DNA of 45,715 nt. It comes from a bacterium (GTDB lineage Bacteria; Bacillota_I; Bacilli_A; Izemoplasmatales; Izemoplasmataceae). The stretch lies in the NCBI GenBank assembly GCA_018400615.1, contig JAGYML010000003.1:1-45715 (forward strand), in the 5' to 3' direction. The position numbers and the translations under genes are program-made. The number at the start of each line of letters is the position of its first letter. Position 1 is the stretch's first letter. Positions 16,271-26,086 of the stretch are shown in pieces. The notes under the pieces were generated by a model that was not told the DNA's origin, did no database searches, and worked only from the letters and a program-made list of their open reading frames with translations.

Positions 16271-16279
16271 ATTATATCA
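16271..16279 (-). promoter_or_regulatory. ecfA1 promoter, extended -10
   Basis: TGA-TATAAT on the minus strand: an extended -10 with a perfect hexamer (16271-16276). The -35 region is weak. The ATG at 16272 lies inside this hexamer, which argues for a downstream start of ecfA1. Confidence 0.6.
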
Positions 16280-16308
16280 AAGAATGTGGCCTTTTAATAA
16301 TATTATAT

Positions 16309-16337
16309 GAAAAAAGCGAGCGATTAGCCCGCTTTAA
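16309..16337 (-). terminator. terminator after rplQ (end of the ribosomal supercluster)
   Basis: The stem AAAGCGGGC/GCTCGCTTT (one G-T pair, 5-base loop) follows the rplQ stop by about 10 bases and is followed by a T run on the minus strand. It marks the end of the alpha operon before the ecf genes. Confidence 0.8.
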
Positions 16338-16345
16338 ATCACTTG

Positions 16346-16705
16346 TTAAACCAGTTCGATAACGACCATTTCAGTCGCATCCCCACGACGGGGACCTAGT
16401 TTCATGGTACGTGTATAACCGCCTTGGCGGTCTTCGTAACGGTTCGCCAAGTCAGCGAACAGTTTTTGCAGTGCGTTTTGGTTTTCATCTGCATCGATGA
16501 AACGAACAAGTTCAGCAGCGCGTTTGCGAGCTTCAAGCGTACCTTTTTTACCAAGCGTAATCATTTTGTCCATGAGTCTGCTTAGTTCTTTGGCTTTCGC
16601 TTCTGTGGTTTTGATGCGCTCATGAATAATCAATTGAGTCACCAAGTCACGCAACATCGCTTTGCGTTGATCGCTTCTGCGATTCAGTTTGCGGTATGTA
16701 GCCAT
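16346..16705 (-). CDS. rplQ: 50S ribosomal protein L17
   Basis: L17 is a large-subunit protein near the tunnel exit. The 119-residue protein starts [20 protein letters not shown], which is diagnostic, and ends with [16 protein letters not shown]. It follows rpoA by 15 bases and closes the alpha operon, with a terminator just past it. Length and sequence look ordinary for Gram-positive L17. Confidence 0.98.
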   Translation of the reverse strand: MATYRKLNRRSDQRKAMLRDLVTQLIIHERIKTTEAKAKELSRLMDKMITLGKKGTLEARKRAAELVRFIDADENQNALQKLFADLANRYEDRQGGYTRTMKLGPRRGDATEMVVIELV

Positions 16706-16720
16706 GGGAAATACCTCCTA

Positions 16721-17671
16721 TTAGTGTTTTGCAAGTGAAAGGTCGAGATCTTCGAGCTTCTGTTTGACTTCCTTGAGTGATTTCTTACCGAGATTTCTGA
16801 CTTTCATCATGTCCTCTTCGGTTTTTTCAGTCAATTCTTCGACGGTATTGATACCGGCACGTTTCAAACAGTTGTAGCTTCTTACGGATAGATCCAAGTC
16901 TTCGATTTGCATTTCCAAGATTTGGGAATTCTGTTCGGATTCCCGTTCAACCATATATTCTTCTTCTTGCGCTTTTTGAGATAACTCCACTACGAGTTCA
17001 AGATGACTCATCATCATTTTCGCAGCGACGCCAAGCGCTTCTTTTGGGGTGGTTGCCCCGTTGGTTTCGATTTCCATTGTCAATTTGTCAAAATCTGCGC
17101 TTTCTTCGACACGGGTTTTTTCCACGTCGTATTTCACGCGTTGTACAGGGGTATAGATACTGTCAATCGGGATGACACCCACCATTTTATTATAGAATTT
17201 GTTCTTTTCAGCACTGACATAACCCACGCCTTTGCGTGCACTCATGACCATGCGGAACGTTTCGCCTTCATTAACGGTTGCGATGTGCTGATCCCCGTTG
17301 ATAACAGTCACTTCATTGTCTGCTTTGATGTCGGATGCGGTGACATTGGCAGGACCCTGAACGTCGATTTCAAGTTCTTTTTCCACTTCAGTATCCTCAT
17401 TGTCGATGTTCAAGATGACGTCTTTAAGATTCAAGACAATGGTTGTAACATCTTCTACAACACCATCAATTGAGGTGAATTCATGTTGGACACCGTCGAT
17501 TTGGCAGTTGATGATGGCTGCACCTGGAAGGCTCGAAAGGAGCACACGTCTAAGCGCATTACCAAGTGTGACACCATACCCGCGTTCAAGCGGTGAAATT
17601 TCAAATGTCCCTTTGGTTTGACCGTCTTCAACAATCCTTGTTTCCGGTTTTTCAAATTTAAGATCTTTCAA
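16721..17671 (-). CDS. rpoA: RNA polymerase alpha subunit
   Basis: Alpha dimerises to start RNA polymerase assembly, and its C-terminal domain contacts UP-element DNA and activators. The 316-residue protein has the N-terminal domain with the conserved LERGYGVTLGNALRRVLLSS segment, an acidic linker around residue 245, and the C-terminal domain with helix-hairpin-helix sequence (SYNCLKRAGINTVEELTEKT). Its place between rpsK and rplQ is canonical. The length is normal. Confidence 0.98.
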   Translation of the reverse strand: MKDLKFEKPETRIVEDGQTKGTFEISPLERGYGVTLGNALRRVLLSSLPGAAIINCQIDGVQHEFTSIDGVVEDVTTIVLNLKDVILNIDNEDTEVEKELEIDVQGPANVTASDIKADNEVTVINGDQHIATVNEGETFRMVMSARKGVGYVSAEKNKFYNKMVGVIPIDSIYTPVQRVKYDVEKTRVEESADFDKLTMEIETNGATTPKEALGVAAKMMMSHLELVVELSQKAQEEEYMVERESEQNSQILEMQIEDLDLSVRSYNCLKRAGINTVEELTEKTEEDMMKVRNLGKKSLKEVKQKLEDLDLSLAKH

Positions 17672-17701
17672 ATGAACAACCTCCTTGTATATTTATTTAC
17701 A

Positions 17702-18088
17702 CTAGCCACGAGGTCGTTTTGGGGGACGACATCCGTTGTGAGGGACTGGGGTTTCGTCTTTGATGGCTGTGATTTCAAGTCCTGCAGTCTGCAAAGAACG
17801 GATTGCGGCTTCACGTCCAGGCCCTGGGCCTTTGACAGAAACTTCTACGCGTTGAACGCCATGTTCCATAGCGGCTTTTGCACAAGCTTCACTTGAGATT
17901 TGTGCAGCGTAAGGTGTAGATTTACGGCTTCCTTTGAATCCGAGAGCGCCAGCACTTGTCCACGCGATTGCGTTCCCGCTTGGGTCAGTGATGGTCACAA
18001 TCGTATTGTTGAAAGTTGAATGGATGTGCGCAACTCCGGAAGGTATATTCTTCCTGGTGCGTTTTTTACTTCTAGCTCTACGTGCCAT
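17702..18088 (-). CDS. rpsK: 30S ribosomal protein S11
   Basis: S11 lies on the platform of the small subunit near the mRNA exit. The 128-residue protein has the conserved [18 protein letters not shown] and the C-terminal [13 protein letters not shown]. The Asn-Gly there is the site that becomes isoaspartate in E. coli. It is preceded by rpsM (12 bases) and followed by rpoA, as in other bacteria. Confidence 0.98.
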   Translation of the reverse strand: MARRARSKKRTRKNIPSGVAHIHSTFNNTIVTITDPSGNAIAWTSAGALGFKGSRKSTPYAAQISSEACAKAAMEHGVQRVEVSVKGPGPGREAAIRSLQTAGLEITAIKDETPVPHNGCRPPKRPRG

Positions 18089-18100
18089 TTTGCTCTCCTC

Positions 18101-18466
18101 CTATTTCTTTTTCTTGGCTACAGTTCTTGCTGGCCCTTTACGGGTCCGAGCGTTGTTTCTGGTCTTTTGACCGCGTGTTGGAAGATTGCGGCGATGGCGC
18201 ATGCCTCGGTAGCTTCCAATTTCCTGCAACCTTTTGATGTTGAGTGAAACCTCACGGCGGAGATCCCCTTCAACTTTGGTTTGTGTTACTATCTCACGAA
18301 TGCGAGTGAGTTCATCGTCTGTAAGATCTTTTACGCGAGTATCCAATGATACCTCTGCGTCTTTAAGTATTTTTTCAGATAGACTTTTCCCAATGCCATA
18401 AATGTATGTCAGAGAAATGACAATACGTTTGTCTCTGGGAATGTCTATACCTGCGATACGTGCCAT
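18101..18466 (-). CDS. rpsM: 30S ribosomal protein S13
   Basis: S13 sits in the head of the small subunit and bridges to the large subunit and P-site tRNA. The 121-residue protein starts [20 protein letters not shown] and has the helix-two-turn-helix [14 protein letters not shown] and the basic tail [19 protein letters not shown]. It follows rpmJ by 14 bases, and the length is normal. Confidence 0.98.
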   Translation of the reverse strand: MARIAGIDIPRDKRIVISLTYIYGIGKSLSEKILKDAEVSLDTRVKDLTDDELTRIREIVTQTKVEGDLRREVSLNIKRLQEIGSYRGMRHRRNLPTRGQKTRNNARTRKGPARTVAKKKK

Positions 18467-18480
18467 ATGAGCACCTCCTA

Positions 18481-18594
18481 TTAACCTTGTCTTTGTTTAT
18501 GTTTCGGATTGTCACAAATAATCATGACTTTGCCTTTACGTTTCACGACTTTGCATTTGTCGCACATTTTTTTTACCGATGGTCTTACTTTCAT
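18481..18594 (-). CDS. rpmJ: 50S ribosomal protein L36
   Basis: A 37-residue protein, too short for most gene finders. The translation starts [14 protein letters not shown] and continues with [20 protein letters not shown]. The zinc ribbon is C-x2-C ... C-x4-H (Cys11, Cys14, Cys27, His32), so this is the zinc-containing C+ form. It lies between infA and rpsM as in other Firmicutes, with a GGAGG ribosome binding site. Confidence 0.96.
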   Translation of the reverse strand: MKVRPSVKKMCDKCKVVKRKGKVMIICDNPKHKQRQG

Positions 18595-18634
18595 GTTTGA
18601 TAATCCTCCTTTGGAGCGTTAAATGGATGACACA

Positions 18635-18853
18635 CTACTTGTGTCGGTAGGTAATTCGCCCACGTGTTAAATCGTAAGGTGAGAGTTCCACCGTTACTTT
18701 GTCGCCAGGTAGAATGCGTATGTAATACATGCGGATTTTACCCGAAACGTGAGCTTTGACGGTGTGGCCATTCTCAAGTTCCACCAAAAATTCAGTATTT
18801 GGCAGTGCCTCGACAATTTTGCCTTCCATCTCGATTTTTTCTTCTTTTGCCAT
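18635..18853 (-). CDS. infA: translation initiation factor IF-1
   Basis: IF-1 is a single OB-fold protein that blocks the A site of the 30S subunit during initiation. The 72-residue length is the family norm, with the conserved [19 protein letters not shown] and the C-terminal [13 protein letters not shown]. It lies between map and rpmJ in canonical order. Confidence 0.98.
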   Translation of the reverse strand: MAKEEKIEMEGKIVEALPNTEFLVELENGHTVKAHVSGKIRMYYIRILPGDKVTVELSPYDLTRGRITYRHK

Positions 18854-18867
18854 GCTCTGTTCCTCCT

Positions 18868-19617
18868 TTAAAGCGCGGTTAGAATCAAGTATGACTCTTC
18901 AGTTACCAATATAGTATGTTCGAAGTGGGCACTTAATGATCCATCTTGTGTGACAGCCGTCCATTCATCACTTTGGACTTGAACGTCTTTCTTTCCGATG
19001 TTGATCATGGGTTCAATCGCCAGGGTCATCCCCGGTTTCAAGACCGGACCTTTGCCCGCAGGTCCATAATTGGGAATCTGAGGATCTTCATGAAGTTTTC
19101 TTCCAACTCCATGGCCCACGAATTCTCGCACAACACTGTACCCTTTGGATTCAGCATAGGCCTGAACAGCGTGTGAAATGTCAGACAGGCGTTTGCCTGC
19201 TTTAATCTCGTTGAGTCCCGCAAACAGTGAGCCTTCGGTTGCTTCGAGAAGATCACGCGCTTCATTGGAAATCTTCCCGACCGGATACGTCCACGCTGAA
19301 TCACCATGATACCCTTTGTAGTCGGCACCAATGTCTACTTTGACAATGTCACCTTCTTTGAGAAACCGTTTTTTTGAAGGGATACCGTGTACGACTTCTT
19401 CATTGATTGAAGTACAGGCGCTTCCCGGAAACCCTCCATAGCCCTTGAATGACGGTATTGCGTCATGGTCTCTCACTATCTTCTCCACCAGCTGATCGAT
19501 GTCTGCGGTGGTTAACCCGGGTTTTACCATGTCCTTGACCGCTTTGTGCGCAACAGCGACGATGCGGCCAGCTTCTTTCATCAAATCTATTTCTCGTTTC
19601 GATTTTCTTGAAATCAT
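18868..19617 (-). CDS. map: methionine aminopeptidase, type I
   Basis: Map removes the N-terminal methionine from new proteins. The 249-residue type Ia enzyme has the two-metal site residues in [18 protein letters not shown] (two Asp), the His in [15 protein letters not shown], the Glu in MTLAIEPM and the last Glu in [12 protein letters not shown]. Its ATG overlaps the adk TGA stop by 4 bases (ATGA), so the two genes are coupled. Order secY-adk-map-infA is standard for Gram-positives. Confidence 0.97.
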   Translation of the reverse strand: MISRKSKREIDLMKEAGRIVAVAHKAVKDMVKPGLTTADIDQLVEKIVRDHDAIPSFKGYGGFPGSACTSINEEVVHGIPSKKRFLKEGDIVKVDIGADYKGYHGDSAWTYPVGKISNEARDLLEATEGSLFAGLNEIKAGKRLSDISHAVQAYAESKGYSVVREFVGHGVGRKLHEDPQIPNYGPAGKGPVLKPGMTLAIEPMINIGKKDVQVQSDEWTAVTQDGSLSAHFEHTILVTEESYLILTAL

Positions 19618-20264
19618 GATAATTCACCTACAGCTTTCACAATGTCGCGGTAAACCGCCTCGAAAGACTGCATGCCATTGATATTGACCAAGACGCCGCG
19701 TCCTTTATAGTAGTCAATGATGGGTTTTGTTTTTGATTCATAGATATTCAGACGGTTGCGAACACTTTCAGGTTTGTCGTCCTGTCTTTGATAAAGCTCG
19801 CCACCACAGATATCACAAACACCCTCCACCTTGGGAGGTTTGAATGTGGTGTGGTAGGTTTGTCCGCAATCCTTGCATACTCGGCGTCCAACCATTCTTT
19901 CCAAAATAACCTCTTCATCCACTACGATATTGACCACCGCAGTCAGTTTCGAATTCATTTTATCCAGCATATGATCAAGTGCCTGAGCTTGTTTGACGGT
20001 TCTTGGATAACCATCCAGCAACACGTTTTTGGTATCGCCATCTTCAAAGAGACGTTTGCGTACGATTTCATTGGTAATATCGTCAGAAACGAGATTGCCA
20101 TTCTTGATGTAGCGCATCGCTTCGATACCAAGGGTTTCACCGCGTTGGTAGGATTCTCTGAACATTTCTCCAGTGGAGATATGTGCAAGGTCGTATTCAT
20201 CAATCAACCGCTGGGCCTGAGAACCTTTTCCGGCTCCCGGAGGACCCATAAGCAGGATTTTCAT
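19614..20264 (-). CDS. adk: adenylate kinase, zinc-binding type
   Basis: Adk interconverts ATP and AMP with two ADP, controlling cellular adenylate balance. The 216-residue long-form enzyme has the P-loop [11 protein letters not shown] (Ser replaces the usual Thr after GKG), the AMP-binding region and a LID domain with a four-cysteine zinc site (CKDC and CDIC), typical of Gram-positive Adk. The ATG at 20264 is 12 bases after secY. No anomalies otherwise. Confidence 0.97.
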   Translation of the reverse strand: MKILLMGPPGAGKGSQAQRLIDEYDLAHISTGEMFRESYQRGETLGIEAMRYIKNGNLVSDDITNEIVRKRLFEDGDTKNVLLDGYPRTVKQAQALDHMLDKMNSKLTAVVNIVVDEEVILERMVGRRVCKDCGQTYHTTFKPPKVEGVCDICGGELYQRQDDKPESVRNRLNIYESKTKPIIDYYKGRGVLVNINGMQSFEAVYRDIVKAVGELS

Positions 20265-20276
20265 GTTGTCGCCCTC

Positions 20277-21584
20277 CTATCTGATAAAGCCGCTATAACT
20301 TTTACCCTGAACATCGGTTTTGATCTGTTTGGTGGTTTGAAGTGCCACACCAACCACGATGAGCAGAGAGGTTCCTCCGACTTGTACATACGTAGGAAGA
20401 TCGAAGATGATGGCTGTGAATATCGGAAGGGACGCAACTACGAGTAGGTAAAGCGCACCCACAACTGTAATTTTGAAAAGTAGTTTCGAAATATAGTTTT
20501 CCGTTTCCACACCCGGACGGACACCTGGAATATAGGCGTTTTGTTTTTGAAGATTGTTGGAAATCTTGTCCGGATTGATCTGTACGAATGAGTAGAAGAA
20601 CGTAAATACGATGATGAGCAAGGCGTATACTACATACCCTAGCGGTCTTTGATAGTTGAACATTTCATTGAGCCAAAGGCCCGCTGTGCTGCCTTGAAGT
20701 TGCGGCAAGAAATTCAAGAGTGTTTGTGGCAGACTCAGAATTGTAACCGCGAAGATAACCGGAATAACCCCGGCAGAGTTGATTTTAAGGGGAATGGAAG
20801 AGTCCGATTTCCCTTGGAATTTTGTGGTACTTGGACGGTTTGAGTATTGAATCGGAATTTTACGGGCTGCAGATTGCATGATGGTGACTCCGATAAGTAC
20901 GAGTATGTAAAGGAGTACGACCACAGCAAAGATTGAATAGCTTGATAGATCGCTGCCATCTGCCGTCACATATTCACTGAAGAGTGTGGTGAACATACCA
21001 GGTAACCCTGAAATGATCCCCGCTACGATGATCATGGACGTTCCGTTTCCGATGCCTTTAAGTGTAATCTGATCGGATAGCCAAAGCAAGAATGCGGTTC
21101 CTGCAGTCATGACGAGTGCAAGATACGTGTAAGTAAGGAAATTGGCTTCTACTCCGATATCGAAGATGGCGTTGCCTGTAAGGGCGAACCCGTAAGTCAT
21201 TCCCATAGCCTGAACGAACGCCAAGCTGAGTGCGAGATAACGGGTAACCTGAGAGAGTTTCTGTTTCCCTGTTTCGCCTTCTTCACTCCACTCTTTGAAA
21301 AGTGGCACGATGTCCATCTTGAGCAGTTGCATGACGATGGACGCTGTGATGTAGGGACTGATCCCTAGAGCGATGATTGAATAATTCGACAGTGCGTTCC
21401 CGGTAAATGCATCCATGATGCCCAGGAATCCGCCTTGCCCTTCAAAGAACTGAGTGATTTCCTCTGAGTTGATCAGCGGCATGTGAATGTACGTAGCTGC
21501 CCTGTAAATCAAAAAGGCCATCAATGTGAAAAGAATCTTTTTCATAAGACTTTTGTTCTTGAATACCGCTTTGATAGTGTCCAT
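20277..21584 (-). CDS. secY: preprotein translocase subunit SecY
   Basis: SecY is the channel of the Sec translocon in the cytoplasmic membrane. The 435-residue protein has about ten hydrophobic segments, the conserved GISPYITASIVMQLL near residues 74-88, LKGIGNGTSMII before the middle, NSAGVIPVIFA and the PGVRPG loop that contacts the ribosome and SecA. Its ATG overlaps the rplO stop by one base (TAATG). It is the usual secY between rplO and adk. Confidence 0.97.
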   Translation of the reverse strand: MDTIKAVFKNKSLMKKILFTLMAFLIYRAATYIHMPLINSEEITQFFEGQGGFLGIMDAFTGNALSNYSIIALGISPYITASIVMQLLKMDIVPLFKEWSEEGETGKQKLSQVTRYLALSLAFVQAMGMTYGFALTGNAIFDIGVEANFLTYTYLALVMTAGTAFLLWLSDQITLKGIGNGTSMIIVAGIISGLPGMFTTLFSEYVTADGSDLSSYSIFAVVVLLYILVLIGVTIMQSAARKIPIQYSNRPSTTKFQGKSDSSIPLKINSAGVIPVIFAVTILSLPQTLLNFLPQLQGSTAGLWLNEMFNYQRPLGYVVYALLIIVFTFFYSFVQINPDKISNNLQKQNAYIPGVRPGVETENYISKLLFKITVVGALYLLVVASLPIFTAIIFDLPTYVQVGGTSLLIVVGVALQTTKQIKTDVQGKSYSGFIR

Positions 21585-22024
21585 TAAATCACCTCGGTGG
21601 TTCCACCGGCTGCTTTGATCTTCTCTTCGGCGGATGCCGTAAATTTATGCGCTTTTACTGTGATCTTTTTCTTCAGTTCGCCGTTACCAAGAATCTTGAC
21701 GCCGTGTTTGGCTTTGGAAACGTGACGGTCCTTAAGAAGGAGATCCGGGGTAATGGTGGTATTGTCGGGATAGGCGTTTAACCGTTCGACATTTACCGTC
21801 GCATAGTGTTTGCGGTTCGGATTGTTGAAACCCGTTTTTCTGAAACGTTTGTAAAGTGGTGTTTGTCCACCTTCAAAGTCCATACGCAAGCTATTACCAG
21901 AACGCGCTTTTTGTCCTTTGTGACCGCTACCGGAAGTCTTTCCGTGGCCACTGGACATACCGCGTCCGACACGTTTGCGGTTCTTAGTAGACCCTGGCGT
22001 CGGTTTCAATTCATGTAAGTTCAT
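21584..22024 (-). CDS. rplO: 50S ribosomal protein L15
   Basis: L15 is a late-assembly large-subunit protein. The 146-residue protein starts [20 protein letters not shown] and carries the glycine-rich [19 protein letters not shown] region that threads through 23S rRNA. It follows rpmD by 11 bases and is coupled to secY by overlapping stop and start codons. The length is normal. Confidence 0.98.
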   Translation of the reverse strand: MNLHELKPTPGSTKNRKRVGRGMSSGHGKTSGSGHKGQKARSGNSLRMDFEGGQTPLYKRFRKTGFNNPNRKHYATVNVERLNAYPDNTTITPDLLLKDRHVSKAKHGVKILGNGELKKKITVKAHKFTASAEEKIKAAGGTTEVI

Positions 22025-22035
22025 ATGGGTACCTC

Positions 22036-22215
22036 CTATTTTTCGACAATATTCACTAAGTGATTGATGATTCTAAGCATGCCACGCATACTTGCGTTGT
22101 CTTCCTTGACAACGGTTTTGTTGACTTTGGTAAGTCCGAGTGCTTTGGCAGTGGCTTTTTGTTTTGGTGTGGTTTGAATGAGACTTCTTTTTAGTGTGAT
22201 TTCAAGTGTTTTCAT
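22036..22215 (-). CDS. rpmD: 50S ribosomal protein L30
   Basis: A 59-residue protein. The translation starts [20 protein letters not shown] and continues with [15 protein letters not shown], the typical bacterial L30 pattern. Its ATG overlaps the rpsE stop by one base (TAATG), and rplO follows, as in all spc operons. Found by reading the gap between rpsE and rplO. Confidence 0.96.
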   Translation of the reverse strand: MKTLEITLKRSLIQTTPKQKATAKALGLTKVNKTVVKEDNASMRGMLRIINHLVNIVEK

Positions 22216-22727
22216 TAGCTCAAAATCTCCTTGGCGGTTTTGCCTCTTGTACGCGCGATTTGATCCGCTGTACGAAGTTGTGAAATAGCGCTCATGGTTG
22301 CACGAACGATATTGATAGGAGAGTCAGAACCGATAGATTTACTGAGGATGTCCGCCACACCTGCGGCCTCTAGTACGGCACGTACTGGTCCACCGGCGAT
22401 AACTCCTGTACCTTCAACTGCCGGTTTCAAATAAACGCGTCCTCCATCGTGAACGCCTGTGATTTCATGAGGAATGGTTGCACCATACATCGGTACTTTG
22501 ACCATACTCTTTTTGGCAACTTCAATGGCCTTCTTGATTGCGTCTGGGACTTCCTGGGCTTTACCGGTTCCAAAACCGACTTTGCCTTTCTTGTCTCCAA
22601 CGACGACTAAGGCACTGAAACGGAAGTTGCGGCCGCCTTTAACAACTTTTGTTACACGGCTGATATTGACAACGCGTTCTTCGAACTGCTCTTCGTCTTT
22701 TCTGCGTTTTTTACGATTTCGTTGCAT
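22215..22727 (-). CDS. rpsE: 30S ribosomal protein S5
   Basis: S5 stabilises decoding and forms part of the mRNA entry channel helicase site. The 170-residue protein has the N-terminal dsRNA-binding-like domain ([29 protein letters not shown]) and the C-terminal segment with [12 protein letters not shown] and NIVRATM. It sits between rplR and rpmD in canonical order. Confidence 0.98.
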   Translation of the reverse strand: MQRNRKKRRKDEEQFEERVVNISRVTKVVKGGRNFRFSALVVVGDKKGKVGFGTGKAQEVPDAIKKAIEVAKKSMVKVPMYGATIPHEITGVHDGGRVYLKPAVEGTGVIAGGPVRAVLEAAGVADILSKSIGSDSPINIVRATMSAISQLRTADQIARTRGKTAKEILS

Positions 22728-22742
22728 TGGCTTACCTCCTTC

Positions 22743-23105
22743 TTAGAATTCCAAGCCGGCATCGCGTGCTGCTTGTGCGAGGGCTTTGATGCGTCCGTGA
22801 TAGCGGTAACCGCTACGATCGAACACTACGTTTTTAATGTCTTTGTCAAGGGCACGTTTCGCGAGGTTTTCCCCTACGAATTTAGCGCCTTCCTTATTGC
22901 TTTTGTTGTCTTGTTCAGTTTCTTTTTCTAGTGTTGATGCACTGGCGAGCGTTACACCGTTCACGTCATCAATCAACTGTGCATAGATATTCTTGTTGGA
23001 TCGATACACGTTGAAACGTGGACGAAGAGGAGTGCCCACAAGGGTTTTCCTCGCACGCAGGTGTCGCTTTTTGCGCATTGAATTTCTTGATTTTTTGTTA
23101 ATCAT
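22743..23105 (-). CDS. rplR: 50S ribosomal protein L18
   Basis: L18 binds 5S rRNA and joins it to the 23S rRNA. The product is 120 residues from the ATG at 23105 ([20 protein letters not shown]), which has AGGAG eight bases upstream. The frame is open from a GTG at 23114, but that codon lies inside the ribosome binding site region. Diagnostic segments are [20 protein letters not shown] and [12 protein letters not shown]. Confidence 0.97.
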   Translation of the reverse strand: MINKKSRNSMRKKRHLRARKTLVGTPLRPRFNVYRSNKNIYAQLIDDVNGVTLASASTLEKETEQDNKSNKEGAKFVGENLAKRALDKDIKNVVFDRSGYRYHGRIKALAQAARDAGLEF

Positions 23106-23123
23106 ATTCGTCACTCCTAACTA

Positions 23124-23660
23124 CTATTTAGCAGTTTTTCCTTCTTTTCGACGTACTTGTTCATCTGCATAGCGAATCCCTTTACCTAGGTAAGGTTCCG
23201 GTCTGCGGACGGCACGTACTCTAGCGGCAAAAGCGCCTACTAGTTGCTTATCTATGCCTGTAATGCTGATTTGTGTGTTTTTGACAACTTCAACCGTGAG
23301 TCCTTCTGGTATATCGAGTTCGACCGGTTGTGAATACCCGGCGTTAATGACAAGCTGTTTGCCTTTCATTTGTGCACGATACCCTACTCCCACCATTTGC
23401 AGTTGCTTGGTGTAGCCTTCACTGACACCTTTGACCATGTTGAGAATCAAGGCGCGTGTAGTGCCGTGTAGCATGCGATGAGTTTTGGAATCACTCGGTC
23501 TAGCTACCGTAAAAGTACCTTCATCCAGCGTGATGTCCATAGACTCGTGTGCGTTGAATGAAAGTGTTCCTTTGGGTCCTTTGACTTCGATGCGCCCATT
23601 GTCAAGCGTCGCAGTCACACCCTGAGGTAAATTGATGGGTTTATGCCCGATACGGCTCAT
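23124..23660 (-). CDS. rplF: 50S ribosomal protein L6
   Basis: L6 has two repeated domains and lies near the GTPase centre and the sarcin-ricin loop. The 178-residue product starts [20 protein letters not shown] and has the conserved [15 protein letters not shown] near the C-terminus. The ATG at 23660 matches the family start and has GGAGG upstream; the frame is open into rpsH, but the extra residues do not belong to the family. Confidence 0.97.
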   Translation of the reverse strand: MSRIGHKPINLPQGVTATLDNGRIEVKGPKGTLSFNAHESMDITLDEGTFTVARPSDSKTHRMLHGTTRALILNMVKGVSEGYTKQLQMVGVGYRAQMKGKQLVINAGYSQPVELDIPEGLTVEVVKNTQISITGIDKQLVGAFAARVRAVRRPEPYLGKGIRYADEQVRRKEGKTAK

Positions 23661-23682
23661 AGTGTGTACCTCCTTTGTTTGA

Positions 23683-24078
23683 TTACCATACGTAGGCGAG
23701 AATTTCTCCGCCAACGTTTTGTTTGCGTGCTTCGCGGTCCGTCAGGATACCGTGCGATGTTGAGATGATCGCAATCCCGAGTCCGTTTAACACTTTTGGA
23801 ATTTCGTCGCTCTTCGCATATACTTTCAAACCAGGTTTGGAAATGCGTTTGAGCCCTTTTACCACACGTTCTGATTGCACATATTTGAGTGCAACGCGGA
23901 GTTTGTCGTAAGGTTTGCTTCTGACGACATCAACTTTTTTTATATAGCCTTCGTCCCTAAGCAGCTCAAGCACTTCTTTTTTCAGCTTGGATGCTGGAAT
24001 ATCGACGGTTAGATTTTTCATTTGGTTCGCGTTTCTGATACGGGTTAGCATATCAGCGATAGGGTCTGTCATTACCAT
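23683..24078 (-). CDS. rpsH: 30S ribosomal protein S8
   Basis: S8 is a primary 16S rRNA binder in the central domain and in E. coli represses the spc operon. The 131-residue protein starts [19 protein letters not shown] and ends with the conserved [13 protein letters not shown] ... GGEILAYVW. The place between rpsN and rplF is canonical. Confidence 0.98.
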   Translation of the reverse strand: MVMTDPIADMLTRIRNANQMKNLTVDIPASKLKKEVLELLRDEGYIKKVDVVRSKPYDKLRVALKYVQSERVVKGLKRISKPGLKVYAKSDEIPKVLNGLGIAIISTSHGILTDREARKQNVGGEILAYVW

Positions 24079-24115
24079 GTGAATTGCCTCCTCCCAATTA
24101 CTAGGAATATATATT

Positions 24116-24301
24116 TTACCAACTTGCTTTTCTTACGCCAGGGATTTGTCCCTTATATGCGAGTTCACGGAAACAAACACGGCAAAGTTTGAATTTGCTG
24201 ATTACTGCATGTGGACGTCCACAACGTTCGCAGCGAGTATATTCTCTAACTTTGAACTTTTGTTCACGTTTTTGTTTCGCAATCATTGATTTTTTAGCCA
24301 T
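24116..24301 (-). CDS. rpsN: 30S ribosomal protein S14, type Z (zinc-binding)
   Basis: The short 61-residue S14 of Gram-positives, with a zinc ribbon of two Cys-x2-Cys pairs (CERC and CRVC). It begins [16 protein letters not shown] and ends IPGVRKASW. The type Z form in the spc operon, between rplE and rpsH, supports a Firmicutes-type organism. Confidence 0.97.
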   Translation of the reverse strand: MAKKSMIAKQKREQKFKVREYTRCERCGRPHAVISKFKLCRVCFRELAYKGQIPGVRKASW

Positions 24302-24312
24302 AGATAGCCTCC

Positions 24313-24855
24313 TTAACTTTTTCTAAACGGCATTCCGAATTGCGCCAGAAGGGATCTTCCCTCTTCGTCGCTTTCAGCCGTGGTTACAATGACGATGTCC
24401 ATACCGCGTACACGGTTGACACTGTCGTATTCAATCTCCGGAAAGATCAATTGTTCTTTTACACCAAGTGTGTAATTCCCGCGGCCATCAAATGCGTTCG
24501 GATTGACGCCCTGAAAGTCACGCACACGTGGAAGCGCTACATTGATGAGTTTATCTAGAAAATCATACATTCTTTCATCGCGGAGGGTCACTTTGGCCCC
24601 AATCGGCATGCCTTCTCTTAATTTGAATCCGGCAATGGATTTTTTGGCTTTGGTGATTACAGGTTTTTGTCCGGAGAGCGTAGTCAATTCCTCGACTGCA
24701 TCATCCAGAGCTTTCGTGTTGGTCACCGCGTCGCCTACACCCATATTCACTACTACTTTTTCTATGCGTGGGGCTTGCATCACTGAAGAATATTCAAAAG
24801 ATTCAACAAGTGACGGACGAATTTCTTCATTATACTGCTTTTTTAAACGGTTCAT
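24313..24855 (-). CDS. rplE: 50S ribosomal protein L5
   Basis: L5 binds 5S rRNA and contacts P-site tRNA and the small-subunit head. The 180-residue protein has the conserved [32 protein letters not shown] and [19 protein letters not shown] segments. It follows rplX and precedes rpsN in canonical order; length is normal. Confidence 0.98.
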   Translation of the reverse strand: MNRLKKQYNEEIRPSLVESFEYSSVMQAPRIEKVVVNMGVGDAVTNTKALDDAVEELTTLSGQKPVITKAKKSIAGFKLREGMPIGAKVTLRDERMYDFLDKLINVALPRVRDFQGVNPNAFDGRGNYTLGVKEQLIFPEIEYDSVNRVRGMDIVIVTTAESDEEGRSLLAQFGMPFRKS

Positions 24856-24876
24856 CCACTGATGCCTCCTTTCATG

Positions 24877-25203
24877 TTAGTCCAGAACCTCGCCGGTTTT
24901 CTTGGAAACGCGGACTTTTCTGGTTGTTTCTTCGTTTTTCTTAGATTCGGTGATGGTCTTGTAGCCAACCCGTGTCACATCTTTGTTTTCAACAATCATG
25001 ACATTCGATGCGTGCACAGGTGCTTCGTATTCAAGAATGCCCCCTTCGGGGTTTGCTTGAGTAGGTTTGGCGTGTTTTTTTACGATGTTGATGCCTTCGA
25101 CCAGCACTTTGTCAGTTTTCGGATATGTTTTCAAGACAGTGCCTTCCTTACCACGGTCTTCACCGGTGATAACGCGCACTTTGTCTCCTTTGATTAATCT
25201 CAT
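24877..25203 (-). CDS. rplX: 50S ribosomal protein L24
   Basis: L24 starts large-subunit assembly near the tunnel exit. The 108-residue protein starts [20 protein letters not shown] (KOW motif) and has the typical [18 protein letters not shown] segment. It is flanked by rplN and rplE as expected. Confidence 0.97.
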   Translation of the reverse strand: MRLIKGDKVRVITGEDRGKEGTVLKTYPKTDKVLVEGINIVKKHAKPTQANPEGGILEYEAPVHASNVMIVENKDVTRVGYKTITESKKNEETTRKVRVSKKTGEVLD

Positions 25204-25221
25204 GCAGATTCCTCCTACTCT

Positions 25222-25590
25222 TTATAGTACTTCCGGAGCAAGCGACAGGATTTTCATGAATCCATCTTCGCGAAGCTCACGTGCCACAGGTCCGAAAATG
25301 CGTGTACCGGTTGGTGATTTGTCATCTTTGACAATCACGGCGGCATTATCATCAAAACGGATGTAGGATCCGTCTTTACGGCGGACCTTGTTGACAGTAC
25401 GGACGATGACCGCTTTTACGATGTCACCTTTTTTAACCGTTCCGCCCGGTGTAGCATGTTTTACGGATGCGGTGATAATATCACCAATGGTTGCATATTT
25501 TCTTCCGGTTCCACCAAGAACCTTAATGGTCATGATCTCGCGTGCGCCGGAGTTGTCAGCGATTTTGAGTCTCGATTGCTGTTGAATCAT
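25222..25590 (-). CDS. rplN: 50S ribosomal protein L14
   Basis: L14 forms an intersubunit bridge and is the binding site of the RsfS silencing factor. The 122-residue protein starts [20 protein letters not shown] and has [20 protein letters not shown] and GPVARELR. The length is exactly the family norm. Confidence 0.98.
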   Translation of the reverse strand: MIQQQSRLKIADNSGAREIMTIKVLGGTGRKYATIGDIITASVKHATPGGTVKKGDIVKAVIVRTVNKVRRKDGSYIRFDDNAAVIVKDDKSPTGTRIFGPVARELREDGFMKILSLAPEVL

Positions 25591-25616
25591 CCTAAAGAAC
25601 CTCCTTTTAAGTCCTT

Positions 25617-25877
25617 TTAAACAAGAACTTTACTCTCTACGATTTCGAGCAGACGGAAGCGTTTGTTCTTAGATAGTGGACGGGTTTCCATAATCTTGAC
25701 AACGTCTCCGACTTTTGCTTCATTATTCTCATCGTGTGTGATGAATTTCTTGGAATGCTTTACGCGTTTTCCATATTTCGGATGTTTGAGATAGCTTTCA
25801 ACCGATACCGAAATGGTTTTGTCCGGTTTGTCAGAAACCACGGTTCCGGTGAATACTTTTCGATTATTGCGTTCCAT
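25617..25877 (-). CDS. rpsQ: 30S ribosomal protein S17
   Basis: S17 is a primary 16S rRNA binder with an OB fold. The 86-residue product starts [20 protein letters not shown] and has [19 protein letters not shown]. The ATG at 25877 has GGAGGAG upstream and fits the family; an in-frame ATG at 25898 overlaps that binding site and adds non-conserved residues. Confidence 0.97.
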   Translation of the reverse strand: MERNNRKVFTGTVVSDKPDKTISVSVESYLKHPKYGKRVKHSKKFITHDENNEAKVGDVVKIMETRPLSKNKRFRLLEIVESKVLV

Positions 25878-25894
25878 CAAATTCTCCTCCCGTT

Positions 25895-26086
25895 TCATTT
25901 GGCGTTGCGCTCATTCAATACTGTTTTCATGCGCGCAATTGCCTTTTTGACATTACTGATGCGAGCGGTATTTTCAAGCTGACCGGTCGCTTGTTTGAAC
26001 CGAAGGTCGAACAGTTCGCGTTTGAGTGTACCGATTTCTTCGTTGATTTTAGTATTATCCCATTTGCGGATTTCGTTAGTTTTCAC
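25895..26086 (-). CDS. rpmC: 50S ribosomal protein L29
   Basis: L29 is a small helical hairpin at the tunnel exit that docks SRP and trigger factor. I place the start at the GTG at 26086 (MKTNEIRKW), giving 63 residues, with GTGGTGA as ribosome binding site; the gene overlaps the end of rplP by 11 bases. The typical [16 protein letters not shown] and [10 protein letters not shown] segments are present. GTG codons further upstream are in frame but lie in the binding site. Confidence 0.95.
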   Translation of the reverse strand: MKTNEIRKWDNTKINEEIGTLKRELFDLRFKQATGQLENTARISNVKKAIARMKTVLNERNAK

